Positions 1-8,765 of a stretch of 33,849 bases of DNA are shown here, piece by piece (within the stretch, counting starts at the first letter, position 1; each line of letters opens with the position of its first letter). The notes beneath the pieces are model-generated. The model was not told the DNA's origin. It was given only the letters and a program-made list of their open reading frames with translations, and did not search any database. The DNA comes from WHSW01 sp963749365 (GTDB taxonomy: Bacteria > Actinomycetota > Thermoleophilia > Solirubrobacterales > 70-9): assembly GCA_963749365.1 (NCBI GenBank), contig CAVVME010000005.1, forward strand, positions 1 to 33,849, read 5' to 3'. Position numbers and translations under genes: made by a program.

Positions 1-1
1 C

Positions 2-142
2 CGGGTGCACGGCACCAGCAACCTCAACACCTTCCGGGACGGCTACCGGGTCCTGAGGATCATCCTGCGCGAATCGAAGCTCAACGTCTTCCGCTGGCCG
101 CGTCAGTCGGAGGAGAAGGCCGCGCCCGCCGCGGCCTCGTAG
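2..142 (+). CDS. Glycosyltransferase family 2, C-terminal end only
   Basis: The reading frame is open from the window edge to a TAG at 140-142 and encodes the last 46 residues of a protein whose start lies outside. The stretch VHGTSNLNTFRDGYRVLRII resembles the tail of family 2 glycosyltransferases of the dolichol-phosphate-mannose-synthase-like kind, where a G-S-N-x-x-x-x-R-D-G-x-R-V-L segment follows the catalytic domain. The end is alanine-rich and charged. The position, 28 bases ahead of a second GT2 gene on the same strand, fits a polysaccharide gene cluster. The family call rests on this short tail and is tentative; no catalytic motif is in the window. Confidence 0.55.
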   Translation, partial: RVHGTSNLNTFRDGYRVLRIILRESKLNVFRWPRQSEEKAAPAAAS

Positions 143-170
143 GACTGCGGCAAGCGGCCGAGGACCAACA

Positions 171-1526
171 ATGCGAGGCGGAGAAGCGCCGCAGACGGCA
201 GTCCGACGAGCCGCGCACGGCGGACGCGACCGCAGGATCGATGCCGGCGGCTTCGAGCCGACCTGGGTGGTCGAGCTCGAGCTCTCGCGGCCGGTCCCGG
301 ACCTGATCGCTCCAGCCGGACCCGGCGGGGGTCCCTATCGGCGAGCTCGACTGCTGGTGCGCCTGCACGGCCAACCGATCGGCTTCCTGGAGGTTGGCCT
401 GCGTGACGGCGTCGCCGCGGCAACGACGACGTTGGCGGCGATCGAGGGAGCGCTGGGCGAGGCGATCGCGGATCACCTTCGCGCCGACGGGATCGAGTCG
501 GAGCAATTGACCCAGACGGGGATCGCGGCGGTCGACCCGGCCCCCTGCGAAGCGCCGGGTCCCCACGGTGACGCCGATGCCCTCGCGACCGTGATCGTGT
601 GCACGAGGGACCGCCCAGCTTCCCTGCGGCGCACGCTCGGGTCCCTGCTCGAGGGCGACTACCCGCACTACGAGATCCTCGTCGTCGACAACGACCCGGC
701 GAAGCCCGCGACACGCAGCCTGGTTGCCGACCTTGGGGGAAACGTGCGCTACTCGGCCGAGCCGCTGCCGGGTCTCTCGCGAGCGCGAAACCGCGGTGTC
801 CGTGAGGCGCGCGGGGAGGTGCTCGCCTTCATCGACGACGACGTGATCGCCGACCGCGGATGGCTGCGAAACGTGGTCCTCGGCTTCAGCCGCGGCGCAA
901 GCGTCGGCTGCGTGACCGGCTTCGTCCCGGCGGCGGAGCTCGACACGCCGGCGCAGGCATTCTTCGACGGCAAGGTCCAATGGGCCGCGAGCACGGAGCG
1001 ACGCCTCTACGACCTGACCGTGAACCGGGTCGAGCACCCGCTCTACCCCTACATCCCTGGGATCTTCGGTGCCTTTTCCGCGATCTCGTCCGCCGCCGCG
1101 GAGCGCGTCGGCGGCTTCGACGAGGCGCTTGGGGCCGGCACTCCGGCCCAGGGTGGCGAGGATCTCGACTATCTCCTGCGCGTGATCCTCGCCGGCTACT
1201 CGATCGCCCATGAGCCCGCCGCGCTCGGTTGGCACGTGCACCGCCGAGACGAGGAGTCGCTTCGCAGGCAGGTCTTCGGGTACGGCTCGGGCCTCTCGGC
1301 GTACGCCTTCAAGCAGCTCCTCGGGCGCCGGACGGCGGCGGACGTGGTTCGGCGCCTGCCTCGATCGCTTCGTCGCGTCGGGCAGCTGGTGGCTCCGGCG
1401 GCGGAGGTGCCCGGCGTTCCCTCCGGGCTGAGGGCGGAGGAGCTGCGCGGCCTCGCGCTCGGCCCCTTGAACCTGCTGCGCGGCCGCCGCCGGCTGCGAC
1501 CGGAGCCGCGGTGCGGCTCGCAGTGA
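171..1526 (+). CDS. Glycosyltransferase family 2 with N-terminal accessory domain
   Basis: A 451-residue protein. Residues 139-340 form a GT-A domain: the nucleotide-binding strand TVIVCTRDRP (140-149), the EILVVDND strand (168-175), GLSRARNRG (201-209), the metal-binding DDD triad (222-224) and the GGEDLDY acceptor/base motif (328-334). Such enzymes move a sugar from a nucleotide sugar to a growing polysaccharide. Residues 25-115 form a separate domain with a RLHGQPIGFLEV strand, an extension seen ahead of GT2 domains in actinobacterial polysaccharide clusters; its role is unknown. No membrane segments are evident, so it is probably cytoplasmic or peripheral. The ATG has a GAGG 8 bases upstream. 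The 3' end overlaps the start of the GH26 gene, implying co-translation. Donor and acceptor sugars cannot be deduced. Confidence 0.88.
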   Translation: MRGGEAPQTAVRRAAHGGRDRRIDAGGFEPTWVVELELSRPVPDLIAPAGPGGGPYRRARLLVRLHGQPIGFLEVGLRDGVAAATTTLAAIEGALGEAIADHLRADGIESEQLTQTGIAAVDPAPCEAPGPHGDADALATVIVCTRDRPASLRRTLGSLLEGDYPHYEILVVDNDPAKPATRSLVADLGGNVRYSAEPLPGLSRARNRGVREARGEVLAFIDDDVIADRGWLRNVVLGFSRGASVGCVTGFVPAAELDTPAQAFFDGKVQWAASTERRLYDLTVNRVEHPLYPYIPGIFGAFSAISSAAAERVGGFDEALGAGTPAQGGEDLDYLLRVILAGYSIAHEPAALGWHVHRRDEESLRRQVFGYGSGLSAYAFKQLLGRRTAADVVRRLPRSLRRVGQLVAPAAEVPGVPSGLRAEELRGLALGPLNLLRGRRRLRPEPRCGSQ

Positions 1527-2728
1527 GCGGGCTCTCACCGGGCCGGGCCCGCGCCCCGGCTCGGGGCCGGGCGCAAGGCCTGCGATCCCTGGTCGCGCTC
1601 GCAGCGGCTCTGGTCGGCGCAATCGCGCCCGCGGGCGCCGACGCCTCAGCGGGTCAGATCGCGATGGGGATGTTCACGCGCGGGTCGCCGGAGCGCCCGG
1701 CGGCGATCGATGCCTACGCGAGCAAGTCCGGACGCGAGCCCGCGATCATCGCCTCGTATCGCTACTGGAGCGACCCGGCCATTGTGATCGAGGACCTGAA
1801 CACGGTCGAGGGCCGCGGCGCGGTCCCGCTGGTCACCTGGGAGCCCTGGCGGGCGGACGGCACCGGGTACTCGCTGCAGAAGATCGCGAGGGGCGACTAC
1901 GACCCATATGTGCGCAGATCCGCTCGCGCCGCCGCCCGTTGGGGGCGCCCGATCCTGCTCAGGTTCGCGCACGAGATGAACGGCGACTGGGTCCCGTGGG
2001 GGCTCGGGGTCGACGGCAACACCGCGCGCGATTACGTCGCCGCCTGGCGCCACCTGGTCACGGTCTTCGCCGAGGAGGGCGCGTCGAACGTGCGCTGGGT
2101 CTGGTCGCCCAACGTCAACCCGGACGGTTACCTCCCCTTCGAGCGCCTCTACCCGGGGGATCGGTGGGTCGACTGGCTGGCCCTCGACGGCTTCAACTTC
2201 GCCGGCGGGCTCGGGTGGCGATCGTTCACCGACATCTTCGGCTCCTCCTATGAGGCGATCACGCGGCTGAGCTCGAAGCCGCTGATGATCGCCGAGACCG
2301 GTTCCGACGAGGAAGCGAATCGCAGCAAGGCGGAATGGATCACGAGCATGTTCGAGCGCGAGCTGCCGGGATTCCCGGCAATTCGGGCGATCGTCTGGTT
2401 CAACTCCCCCCTCGGCGACCGGGTGGACTTCCGGATCGACAGCTCGCCGGAAGCGCTGGCAGCGTTTCGGTCGGCGACGGCTTCGCGCGCGTACGGAGGG
2501 GGACGCGAGGACCTGCTCGAGGCGCCGTCTGTGAAGCCGGCGAGGTCGGGGACGATCGTCGCGCCGGGAGGGGACTTCGGAGAGCCCTCTCTGGCGACGC
2601 GCGCCCGAGAGGAGCTCGGTGAGCGAAAGGCTTGGCTCGCGGTCGGGGCGGGGGCGTTGCTCGTCGTCGCCTCGCTCGGCGTGGTCCTGAGGATGCGGCG
2701 CCGTCGAGCCCGGTCCGAGGTCGCTTAA
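1511..2728 (+). CDS. GH26-type endo-glycanase, exported and membrane-anchored
   Basis: From the GTG at 1511 (GGAG 5 bases upstream, overlapping the preceding stop) this is a 405-residue protein; a GTG at 1523 giving a 4-base overlap is a possible alternative. An N-terminal hydrophobic stretch (about 25-45) ending in ADASA looks like a signal peptide. The catalytic domain resembles GH26 (beta-mannanase type): the acid/base Glu is E155 in RFAHEMNGDW and the nucleophile is E262 in LMIAETGSDE; both motifs and their spacing fit a clan GH-A barrel. Residues 374-393 form a single transmembrane helix followed by RMRRRRARS, a stop-transfer signal, so the enzyme should sit on the outer face of the membrane. 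It probably trims or remodels the polysaccharide made by the neighbouring genes. Substrate (mannan, mixed-linkage glucan or other) cannot be assigned. Confidence 0.83.
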   Translation: MRLAVSGLSPGRARAPARGRAQGLRSLVALAAALVGAIAPAGADASAGQIAMGMFTRGSPERPAAIDAYASKSGREPAIIASYRYWSDPAIVIEDLNTVEGRGAVPLVTWEPWRADGTGYSLQKIARGDYDPYVRRSARAAARWGRPILLRFAHEMNGDWVPWGLGVDGNTARDYVAAWRHLVTVFAEEGASNVRWVWSPNVNPDGYLPFERLYPGDRWVDWLALDGFNFAGGLGWRSFTDIFGSSYEAITRLSSKPLMIAETGSDEEANRSKAEWITSMFERELPGFPAIRAIVWFNSPLGDRVDFRIDSSPEALAAFRSATASRAYGGGREDLLEAPSVKPARSGTIVAPGGDFGEPSLATRAREELGERKAWLAVGAGALLVVASLGVVLRMRRRRARSEVA

Positions 2729-2779
2729 CCCGCCCTGGACGAATGTTCGACTCCAGGTCGGCGGTCTCAGTGAGCCAAG

Positions 2780-3982
2780 ATGGCGTCCGATGCCCTGGTG
2801 ATGAGGCGAATCGGGGGAATCACTGCCTGGGCGATCGCCCTGCTCTCGCTGGGCGCGACGATCGCCGCCCCCGCGCAGGCCGAAACCGGGGACACCGGAA
2901 CGGATTTGATCTGGTCGGACGAGTTCGCCGGGTCCTCGGGATCAGCGCCGGACCCGGCGAAGTGGAACCACGACACCGGCTTCGGCTGGGGCTCGGGAGC
3001 CGAGCTTCAGGCGTATACCGACCGGACCAGGAACGCGTCGCTGGATGGTCAGGGCAATCTCGCGATCACCGCGCGGGCTGAGAACTACACCGGCCCCGAC
3101 GGGAAGACGAGCCGGTACACGTCCGCCCGCCTGAATACGCGGGGGAAGTTCTCACTCGCATACGGCCGCATCGAGGCACGGATCCAGGTCCCGTCGGGGC
3201 AGGGCATCTGGCCGGCCTTCTGGCTGCTCGGCGATGACATCTTCACCTCCGGTTGGCCGGGTTGCGGCGAGATCGACATGATGGAGGTGCTGGGAAACGA
3301 GCCGAACGTGCTCTACCAGTCGATCCACGGGCCCCAGCCCGAAGCCGGCGATGGTGAGTTCGGGCTCACCGATCGGATCGAGTTCGCCAAGCCGCTCTCG
3401 GCCGGCTTTCACGTCTACGGCGCGGAGTGGGGCCCGGGACGGATCTCCCTCACGGCGGACGGCGAGGTTTACCGGACCTTCACCCCCGCCGATCTGCCCC
3501 CGAGCTCACGGTGGGTGTTCGATCACCCCCACCATCTGATCCTCAACGTCGCCGTCGGCGGAGACTGGCCCGGTTCGCCTGACGCGAGCACGCCGTTTCC
3601 GGCCACGATGCTGGTCGATTGGGTCCGGGTCTGGGATCGCGGCGCGCAGGCCGCGACCGCGCGTTTGTTCGGCGGGTCGAAGCTGATCGTCGATGGCCGA
3701 ACGGTGCGCCCGCGGCTTGCCTGCGACGGGGGAGCCGGGTGCCGGGGCGAGACGATCCTCAGTGCCCCGGCTCGCGGCGGGAACGGCCGCGTCGTTCTCG
3801 GCCGGCGCCCCTACTCGATCGAGGCGGGGGGGAGCAAGCGGACCGCGATCAGGCTGACTCGGCGGGGACGAAAGCTGCTCGAACAGCGGCCCGCCAACGC
3901 CCGCGCGAAGATCGTCGTCACCGGGTCGGGAGGCGAATCCGACATCCATGGCGTGACCTTGCGCTCCAAGTCGCGAGCCTGA
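2780..3982 (+). CDS. Secreted GH16 glycoside hydrolase with C-terminal extra domain
   Basis: A 400-residue protein (M1 at 2780; M8 at 2801 is an alternative start, and neither has a strong ribosome site). Residues 10-34 form a signal peptide ending AQA before ETGD. Residues 43-277 are a GH16 jelly roll with the hallmark EIDMME (E164 nucleophile, D166, E169 acid/base), a WPAFWLL strand before it, and LILNVAVGGDWPG near the end, as in beta-1,3-glucanase/endogalactanase-type members. Residues 285-400 form a second domain with two cysteines (RLACDGGAGCRGE) and a KLLEQR-like helix; this arrangement recurs in exported proteins of Thermoleophilia-like bacteria, but I do not know its function. It lies 50 bases after the GH26 gene and probably acts on the same exopolysaccharide outside the cell. 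Confidence 0.88.
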   Translation: MASDALVMRRIGGITAWAIALLSLGATIAAPAQAETGDTGTDLIWSDEFAGSSGSAPDPAKWNHDTGFGWGSGAELQAYTDRTRNASLDGQGNLAITARAENYTGPDGKTSRYTSARLNTRGKFSLAYGRIEARIQVPSGQGIWPAFWLLGDDIFTSGWPGCGEIDMMEVLGNEPNVLYQSIHGPQPEAGDGEFGLTDRIEFAKPLSAGFHVYGAEWGPGRISLTADGEVYRTFTPADLPPSSRWVFDHPHHLILNVAVGGDWPGSPDASTPFPATMLVDWVRVWDRGAQAATARLFGGSKLIVDGRTVRPRLACDGGAGCRGETILSAPARGGNGRVVLGRRPYSIEAGGSKRTAIRLTRRGRKLLEQRPANARAKIVVTGSGGESDIHGVTLRSKSRA

Positions 3983-3988
3983 GCCGAT

Positions 3989-4000
3989 CCCCGGCCGGGG
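3989..4000. terminator. GC hairpin between convergent genes
   Basis: A 12-base self-complementary sequence, CCCCGGCCGGGG, sits in the 21-base gap between the convergent GH16 and flippase genes and is followed by three more G. It can fold from either strand. There is no T-tract, so this is only a candidate bidirectional terminator. Confidence 0.3.
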
Positions 4001-4003
4001 GGG

Positions 4004-5284
4004 TCAGCCCGATCGCGAGGTGAACCGGACCAGCCAGGGGCTGAGGCCGAGCGCGATCGCGGCGTTCGCCGCCATCCAGCCAAAGGCGACGCCCTCGATC
4101 CCGTGCGAGTTGGCGAGCGCGTACGCGAGCGCGGCCTGGAGGACGAACCAGCCCAGATAGACGATCAATATCTGCGAACCGCGCCGCTGCAGGCGGGAAA
4201 TCGTCGCGAAGAGGATGGTGACGGCGTGAAAGAGAGCGGCCAGCGCCAGCAGCCTGAGCACCGGCGCGCCCTGCTCCACATAGTCGGATCCGAACGGCGC
4301 CAGCACCACCGGCGCGGCGAGCACCAGGATCAGCACGGAGCCGATCACGAGCGGCCCGATGCGGCGCAGCAGCGAACGGGTCAGGCCGACGACGTCCGCC
4401 CCGGCGCGCGCCCCCTCGACGAGCAGTGACGTGGTCGCCCCGTGCACGAACAGCTCGACCGCGAGCATGATCGAGAAGGGGATGAAGAAGTAGGCGCTCT
4501 GCTCGCTGCCGAGGACCGCGAGCACGAGCAAGGGCAGCAGCGTGACCGCGACCAGGTTGAGGACCGTCGCCACGTAGTCCTGGGCGAGGAACGAGACCAG
4601 GCGGCGATCCGCGCGCGTCTCGGTCGCCGAATGCCCCAGGGTGCGCACGTGCTCGGGGACGGCCCTCGTGAACACGAACCAGTTCACCGGCAGGACCAGG
4701 AGCGCCGCACCCAGGACCCAGGCGACGAAGGTCCCATGGGCGGTCGCCGCGACGAGGACCGGAAGCGCCGCCAGCTTGACCAAGCCAAAGGCGGTGTTCT
4801 CCACCGGCACCCAGGGAGCCTGCCGCAGGGCCGCGAGGGCGGCATCCTGCATGACGAAGACCGCCCACACGGCTGCCCCGACCGGAAAGGTGAGCGCAAG
4901 CAGCAGATCCTCGCGGAGGAACGCGAAGCCGTCCGAGATCAGCGGCATCAGCACCACGAACAAGACCCCGCCGAGAAATGCGGCGCCGGCGCTGACGAGG
5001 TAGGCGATTGCGAGGCGGCGGGAGGCTCCTGCGCCGGTCGACGGCAGGAACCGGGCGACCGCGTTGCTCAGGTTGAGCTGGCAGATAGTCGACAAGGTGA
5101 TCATCGCCGTGATCAGTGCGCCGTCCTCGCCCAGGTCGGCGCTGGGGACGACACGCGCGGCGACCGCCCAGTAGGCGATCCCGAGCGCGGCGGTGATAAC
5201 GCTGTTGGCCATCAGGCTGTAGGCAGCTCGAAACAGGGGCTCCTCGAGCTGGCGCGAGACCCAGCGTCTAGCGATCGAAGTCAT
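4004..5284 (-). CDS. Polysaccharide flippase (Wzx/MVF-type membrane protein)
   Basis: A 426-residue, very hydrophobic protein with about a dozen membrane helices from residue 20 to the C-terminus (for example 25-45, 85-115, 140-160, 245-285 and 300-325). The N-terminal layout, with a first helix containing NSVITAALGIAYWAVAARV followed by helix-breaking P and a conserved LGEDGALITAM segment, matches oligosaccharide/teichoic-acid flippases of the MOP superfamily, which move lipid-linked sugar repeats across the membrane. The start overlaps the end of the upstream membrane-protein gene by 17 bases, so the two are translationally coupled, and a GT2 gene heads the operon. Lipid-linked intermediate and polymer type are unknown. 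Confidence 0.8.
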   Translation of the reverse strand: MTSIARRWVSRQLEEPLFRAAYSLMANSVITAALGIAYWAVAARVVPSADLGEDGALITAMITLSTICQLNLSNAVARFLPSTGAGASRRLAIAYLVSAGAAFLGGVLFVVLMPLISDGFAFLREDLLLALTFPVGAAVWAVFVMQDAALAALRQAPWVPVENTAFGLVKLAALPVLVAATAHGTFVAWVLGAALLVLPVNWFVFTRAVPEHVRTLGHSATETRADRRLVSFLAQDYVATVLNLVAVTLLPLLVLAVLGSEQSAYFFIPFSIMLAVELFVHGATTSLLVEGARAGADVVGLTRSLLRRIGPLVIGSVLILVLAAPVVLAPFGSDYVEQGAPVLRLLALAALFHAVTILFATISRLQRRGSQILIVYLGWFVLQAALAYALANSHGIEGVAFGWMAANAAIALGLSPWLVRFTSRSG

Positions 5285-7532
5285 CGCGACCTGGCTTCAA
5301 CTCGTAGATGCGAGTGCGAGGGTCGGCGTGGAACAGCTCGAACTCCGGCGAGGCGGCGATCGCCCGCTCGAGGTCGTGCAGCGCGCCAGGCGGGGTGAGC
5401 CCGAAGAGGCGCGCGAACTTGTACTGAGTTTGCGAGAAGACGAGGTAGCCGCGGACGGCGTAGTCGCGCATCAGCGCCCGGACCGCCGGCACGTCGGCCG
5501 CGCCCAAGGGCCGCCCGCGGAACTGGTCCGTTCGCAGCAGGTTCGGCTCGCTCTCGGTCTGTGGGCCGACGAACTCCGGATAGTTCGGCGCCAGCCGAGC
5601 GGGGAAATCGGGCGCCGCCAGCATCACCACCGAGCCCGGACGGCCGTGCTCGTACAGGTAGGCGCTTGCGCGCACCTCCTCGGGAGGCATGACGGTGAGC
5701 TGCGCGGTGCCGAAGTAGGCGGGGACGAACAGCGCCGTGAACACCACCGCGACCCCCGCCGCCAGCGTCCGCATCACGACCGGGCGCCGCACCGTGGTCA
5801 ACGCCCAGGCGATCAAGGCGCCGCACCACGGGGCGGAGAACAGGATCACCCTCAGGGACGCCTCACCGCCGTACGATTGCCCGAGGAGGATCGCGAACGG
5901 TGCGAGCGCCAGCACGGCGAACGGGAGCGCCTGGACGCCAAGCCCGAGCCTGGCCAAGCGCGCAAAGCCGATCACGGCGCCAAGCCAGCCGAAGATCGGC
6001 AGCAGTCGCGCGACCGCGGTGTTGAACTCCTTGCCCTCGACGGGCGCGAGGTCGTAGGGCGCCTGCTGGGCGTTCGCGACCGGATCGAGGCCGGTGAAGA
6101 TCGAGAAGTTCTCGCGGATGAACTCGAAGTTGAGGGCGACATAGCCGAGCACGAGCGCGGCCATCGCGAGGACGATCCAGCGCGGGGCCAGCATGCCGAG
6201 AGCGATCAGACCGGCGACGCTGATCAGGAGAATGAACGGGGTCAGCTGGTGCGTCGGCACGACGGCGGCGTAGAGGAGTAGCGCCACCCCGACGGCCACG
6301 CCGGGCCGCCATATCTCGCCGAGCGGCTTCGAGAAAGACGGCTGCTGGGTCCGGGTCAGACGAGCCAGCAGGGCGCGAGAGCGCCGCGCTGCCCACGAGT
6401 ACTCGGTGCTCAGGTGCCGCAGGCAGACCGCGATCACGAACAGGCCGAGGACGAAGGCGAGGGCCTGGGGAGCGAAGTACATCTGGGCGACCCACGCCGT
6501 GACGACGAAGAAGACGACGGCCAGTGACACGACCCTCAGGTCGCGAACCACGCCGAGGACCGCGACCGCGAGCGCAAGCGCCCCGATCGGCATGAAGACC
6601 AGCTCGGCCCACTGGGCATACTCGAGCGGGTTCGGGGCACCGGCGATCGCCGAGAAGGCGGCGGCCAGGGCGAAGAACGCCGGCCAGCGGTTGTAGATGT
6701 CGAGATCCGGATCGACCTGGCCCGCGTCCGCGAGGAAGCGCGTTACGCCGATGTGCTTGTAAGTCCACGCGTACTGCGGGTCATCGACGAGGAACGGAAC
6801 CGTCCCGTAAATGACGACGATGATCGCCAGCACGTACGCGGCCACGAGGACCCCGCGTGGACGGGCCGTGGTGCTGATTGCGACCGCTCCCACGAGGAGC
6901 AGGGCGAGCCCCGCAAACCATTCGGGCGGCAGCTCGACAGTGAGCCCGTACGGGCCCAGATCGAGAGGATCGAGATCGCGCAGCGACAGCCCCCACAACC
7001 CGAGGCCCGCTGCGACAACCGCAATCGCGGCGACAAGGCCGATCGACGAGCGAGCCGATGGCTCGGGCTCGGGCCGGGCTTCGCCGGCCCCGGGATTCTC
7101 GGCGGGGCCGACGCGCAGCCACCTCGTCCCCACCAGCAAGGCCGCGTGGTGATCGGCTCCGGTTCCACGCGCCCTGAGGTCGATCAGGATGAGGACCGAT
7201 GACGCCGCTGCGAGGACCAGCGCAAGCGCCTCGGGGTGCCACCAGCCGGTCCATACGAGCAGCGCGCAGCAAACGGTTTCGATCGCGAGGCTGAAGGCGA
7301 CGGTCATCCCAAGCGTGGTCAGCGCATCGTCGGCTTCGAGCCGGGTCATCACCGCCCACCCGGGCACGACCAGGGCGGCGAGGAGCGTGGCGACGATGCG
7401 TCCCGGGCCTTCGACGTCGACGATGGCGAGCGTTGCCACCGCGGCCGCCAGGCCCAACACGCATAGGTGCGCGAGGAGGCGGCCGTCGAGTCGTCTCATC
7501 ACCTGGCTCATTTGCGCGGCGCCGAGGATCAC
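5268..7532 (-). CDS. Large multi-pass membrane protein, GT-C-like, polysaccharide assembly
   Basis: A 754-residue protein read from a GTG (7532; ATG codons at 7511 and 7499 are alternatives). It has roughly 14-16 membrane helices up to about residue 600 and a soluble C-terminal part of about 140 residues. An extracytoplasmic loop after the first helix group (DDPQYAWTYKHIGVTRFLA, then DLDIYNRWPAFFALAAAF) recalls the first large loop of GT-C glycosyltransferases and polymerases, which use lipid-linked sugars. I do not recognise a defined family, so transferase versus polymerase stays open. It lies between a GT2 (19 bases) and the flippase (17-base overlap) in one minus-strand operon, which strongly suggests a role in building or polymerising the same surface polysaccharide. 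Confidence 0.68.
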   Translation of the reverse strand: MILGAAQMSQVMRRLDGRLLAHLCVLGLAAAVATLAIVDVEGPGRIVATLLAALVVPGWAVMTRLEADDALTTLGMTVAFSLAIETVCCALLVWTGWWHPEALALVLAAASSVLILIDLRARGTGADHHAALLVGTRWLRVGPAENPGAGEARPEPEPSARSSIGLVAAIAVVAAGLGLWGLSLRDLDPLDLGPYGLTVELPPEWFAGLALLLVGAVAISTTARPRGVLVAAYVLAIIVVIYGTVPFLVDDPQYAWTYKHIGVTRFLADAGQVDPDLDIYNRWPAFFALAAAFSAIAGAPNPLEYAQWAELVFMPIGALALAVAVLGVVRDLRVVSLAVVFFVVTAWVAQMYFAPQALAFVLGLFVIAVCLRHLSTEYSWAARRSRALLARLTRTQQPSFSKPLGEIWRPGVAVGVALLLYAAVVPTHQLTPFILLISVAGLIALGMLAPRWIVLAMAALVLGYVALNFEFIRENFSIFTGLDPVANAQQAPYDLAPVEGKEFNTAVARLLPIFGWLGAVIGFARLARLGLGVQALPFAVLALAPFAILLGQSYGGEASLRVILFSAPWCGALIAWALTTVRRPVVMRTLAAGVAVVFTALFVPAYFGTAQLTVMPPEEVRASAYLYEHGRPGSVVMLAAPDFPARLAPNYPEFVGPQTESEPNLLRTDQFRGRPLGAADVPAVRALMRDYAVRGYLVFSQTQYKFARLFGLTPPGALHDLERAIAASPEFELFHADPRTRIYELKPGRDDFDR

Positions 7533-7551
7533 GGCGTGTGGCAGGCCCCGC

Positions 7552-8655
7552 TCAGGCCGAGCGTCGGTATCGCACGTGCCAGCTCGCGTAGCCGGCAGCC
7601 GCCTCAGCCAGTCCGACGATCACCGCCGCAGCCCTCAGCAGGCCGCCGAGATCACCGCGCGCGACGGCGTCCGCGAGACCTCGACCGACGGCCTTGGGCA
7701 GCTCTCGCGCGGCATAGCTGCGCTCCGAGGAGAGCGCGGACGAGCGGCCCCTGAGTGCCGCGAGCGCGGCCTTCGCCCTGCCTTCGTCGCGGCAGCGGTC
7801 GCGAAAGAAGCCCCAGGTGGCCCGGGCCGGCGGGACCTGGTGGGACACCGGTGCGGTCGGCACGTAGAGCCAGCGCCGGGCAGGCCACCGCTTCGCGGCC
7901 CTGATCGAGAGCTCGGTCTCGTCGGTCCCCGCCGTGCCACCGCCCGCCGGAGCGTTACGGCGGGGACCGGTGTCGGTGCGAAAGCCGTCCAGTGCCGAGA
8001 GGGTGGACCTGCGAAGCGCCATGTTGGCGCCGATCGGATTCCTGATCGCGCCGTCGCGCTGTGGCATCCCGCGGTAGGTGCAGCCGACGACCCAGTCGAA
8101 CTCCGGCGGGAACCAGCGCGGGCGCCCCGATTGCCAGCTGGGGTCGACCCTGCCGCCCGTGCCGAGGACGTCGGGGTCTGCGAGCGGGGCTGTCAGCTGC
8201 TCGAGCCAGTCCGGGGTCGCGGCGGCGGCGTCGTCGTCGAGGAAGGCGACCGCGCTGCCTCGGGCCGCGGCGGCCCCCGCATTGCGGGCGCCCGAAAGTC
8301 CGCTCGCGAAGCGGTTCGGCACGACGGTCGCGTGCGTCAGATCGCTGCTCGCCCGGGCCAAGAGCGACTCGTTGTGATCGACGACGACGATCACCTCGGT
8401 CGGCTTGCGACTCTGCTCGTTTGCCGAGCGGACAGCGGCCACGAGTGGCTCCCACCGCTCCTCGGTGTAAGCGCAGATGACCACCGAGACGTCGAGTGCT
8501 TGATCGGCGTCCGCCGATCCCGCGCCCGCCGCCACGGGCGATGCGGCTGTGGGGGCGATCTGGGGCGCGCCCGTCACGGTCGCTCCAGTCGCGGGCCGCA
8601 CCGAAACAGCTTCGCGGGAACTGCGGACGTCAACCTTTCGGCGTTCCGGGGTCAT
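7552..8655 (-). CDS. Glycosyltransferase family 2
   Basis: A 367-residue protein. The first 53 residues are low-complexity and Ala/Thr-rich, so the true start could be downstream of this ATG, which lacks a visible ribosome site. The GT-A domain starts at DVSVVICAYTEERW (55-68), continues with EVIVVVDHN (87-95) and SGLSGARNAG (118-127), and has the metal-binding DDD at 140-142. GANMALRR (209-216) and DETELSIRAAKRW (245-257) are acceptor-side motifs typical of GT2 enzymes adding sugars to a lipid-linked chain. C-terminal residues 310-367 include hydrophobic helices that could anchor it at the membrane. First gene of the minus-strand operon with the GT-C-like protein and the flippase. The transferred sugar is unknown. 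Confidence 0.87.
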   Translation of the reverse strand: MTPERRKVDVRSSREAVSVRPATGATVTGAPQIAPTAASPVAAGAGSADADQALDVSVVICAYTEERWEPLVAAVRSANEQSRKPTEVIVVVDHNESLLARASSDLTHATVVPNRFASGLSGARNAGAAAARGSAVAFLDDDAAAATPDWLEQLTAPLADPDVLGTGGRVDPSWQSGRPRWFPPEFDWVVGCTYRGMPQRDGAIRNPIGANMALRRSTLSALDGFRTDTGPRRNAPAGGGTAGTDETELSIRAAKRWPARRWLYVPTAPVSHQVPPARATWGFFRDRCRDEGRAKAALAALRGRSSALSSERSYAARELPKAVGRGLADAVARGDLGGLLRAAAVIVGLAEAAAGYASWHVRYRRSA

Positions 8656-8765
8656 TCACGGGTGTCGTCGGCCAGCTTCGCGATCAGCTTGAGCGCGCCA
8701 CGGGCTTGCCCGGAGCGTGCGGTCCGAACCCTGCGAGCAGCAGGTGCGGCTGGCGCTCGCTCAAC

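Noticed and set aside
81..1622. A 513-codon minus-strand frame at the window start
   Set aside because: It overlaps the GT2 gene and parts of two others and is Arg/Ala-rich without motifs.
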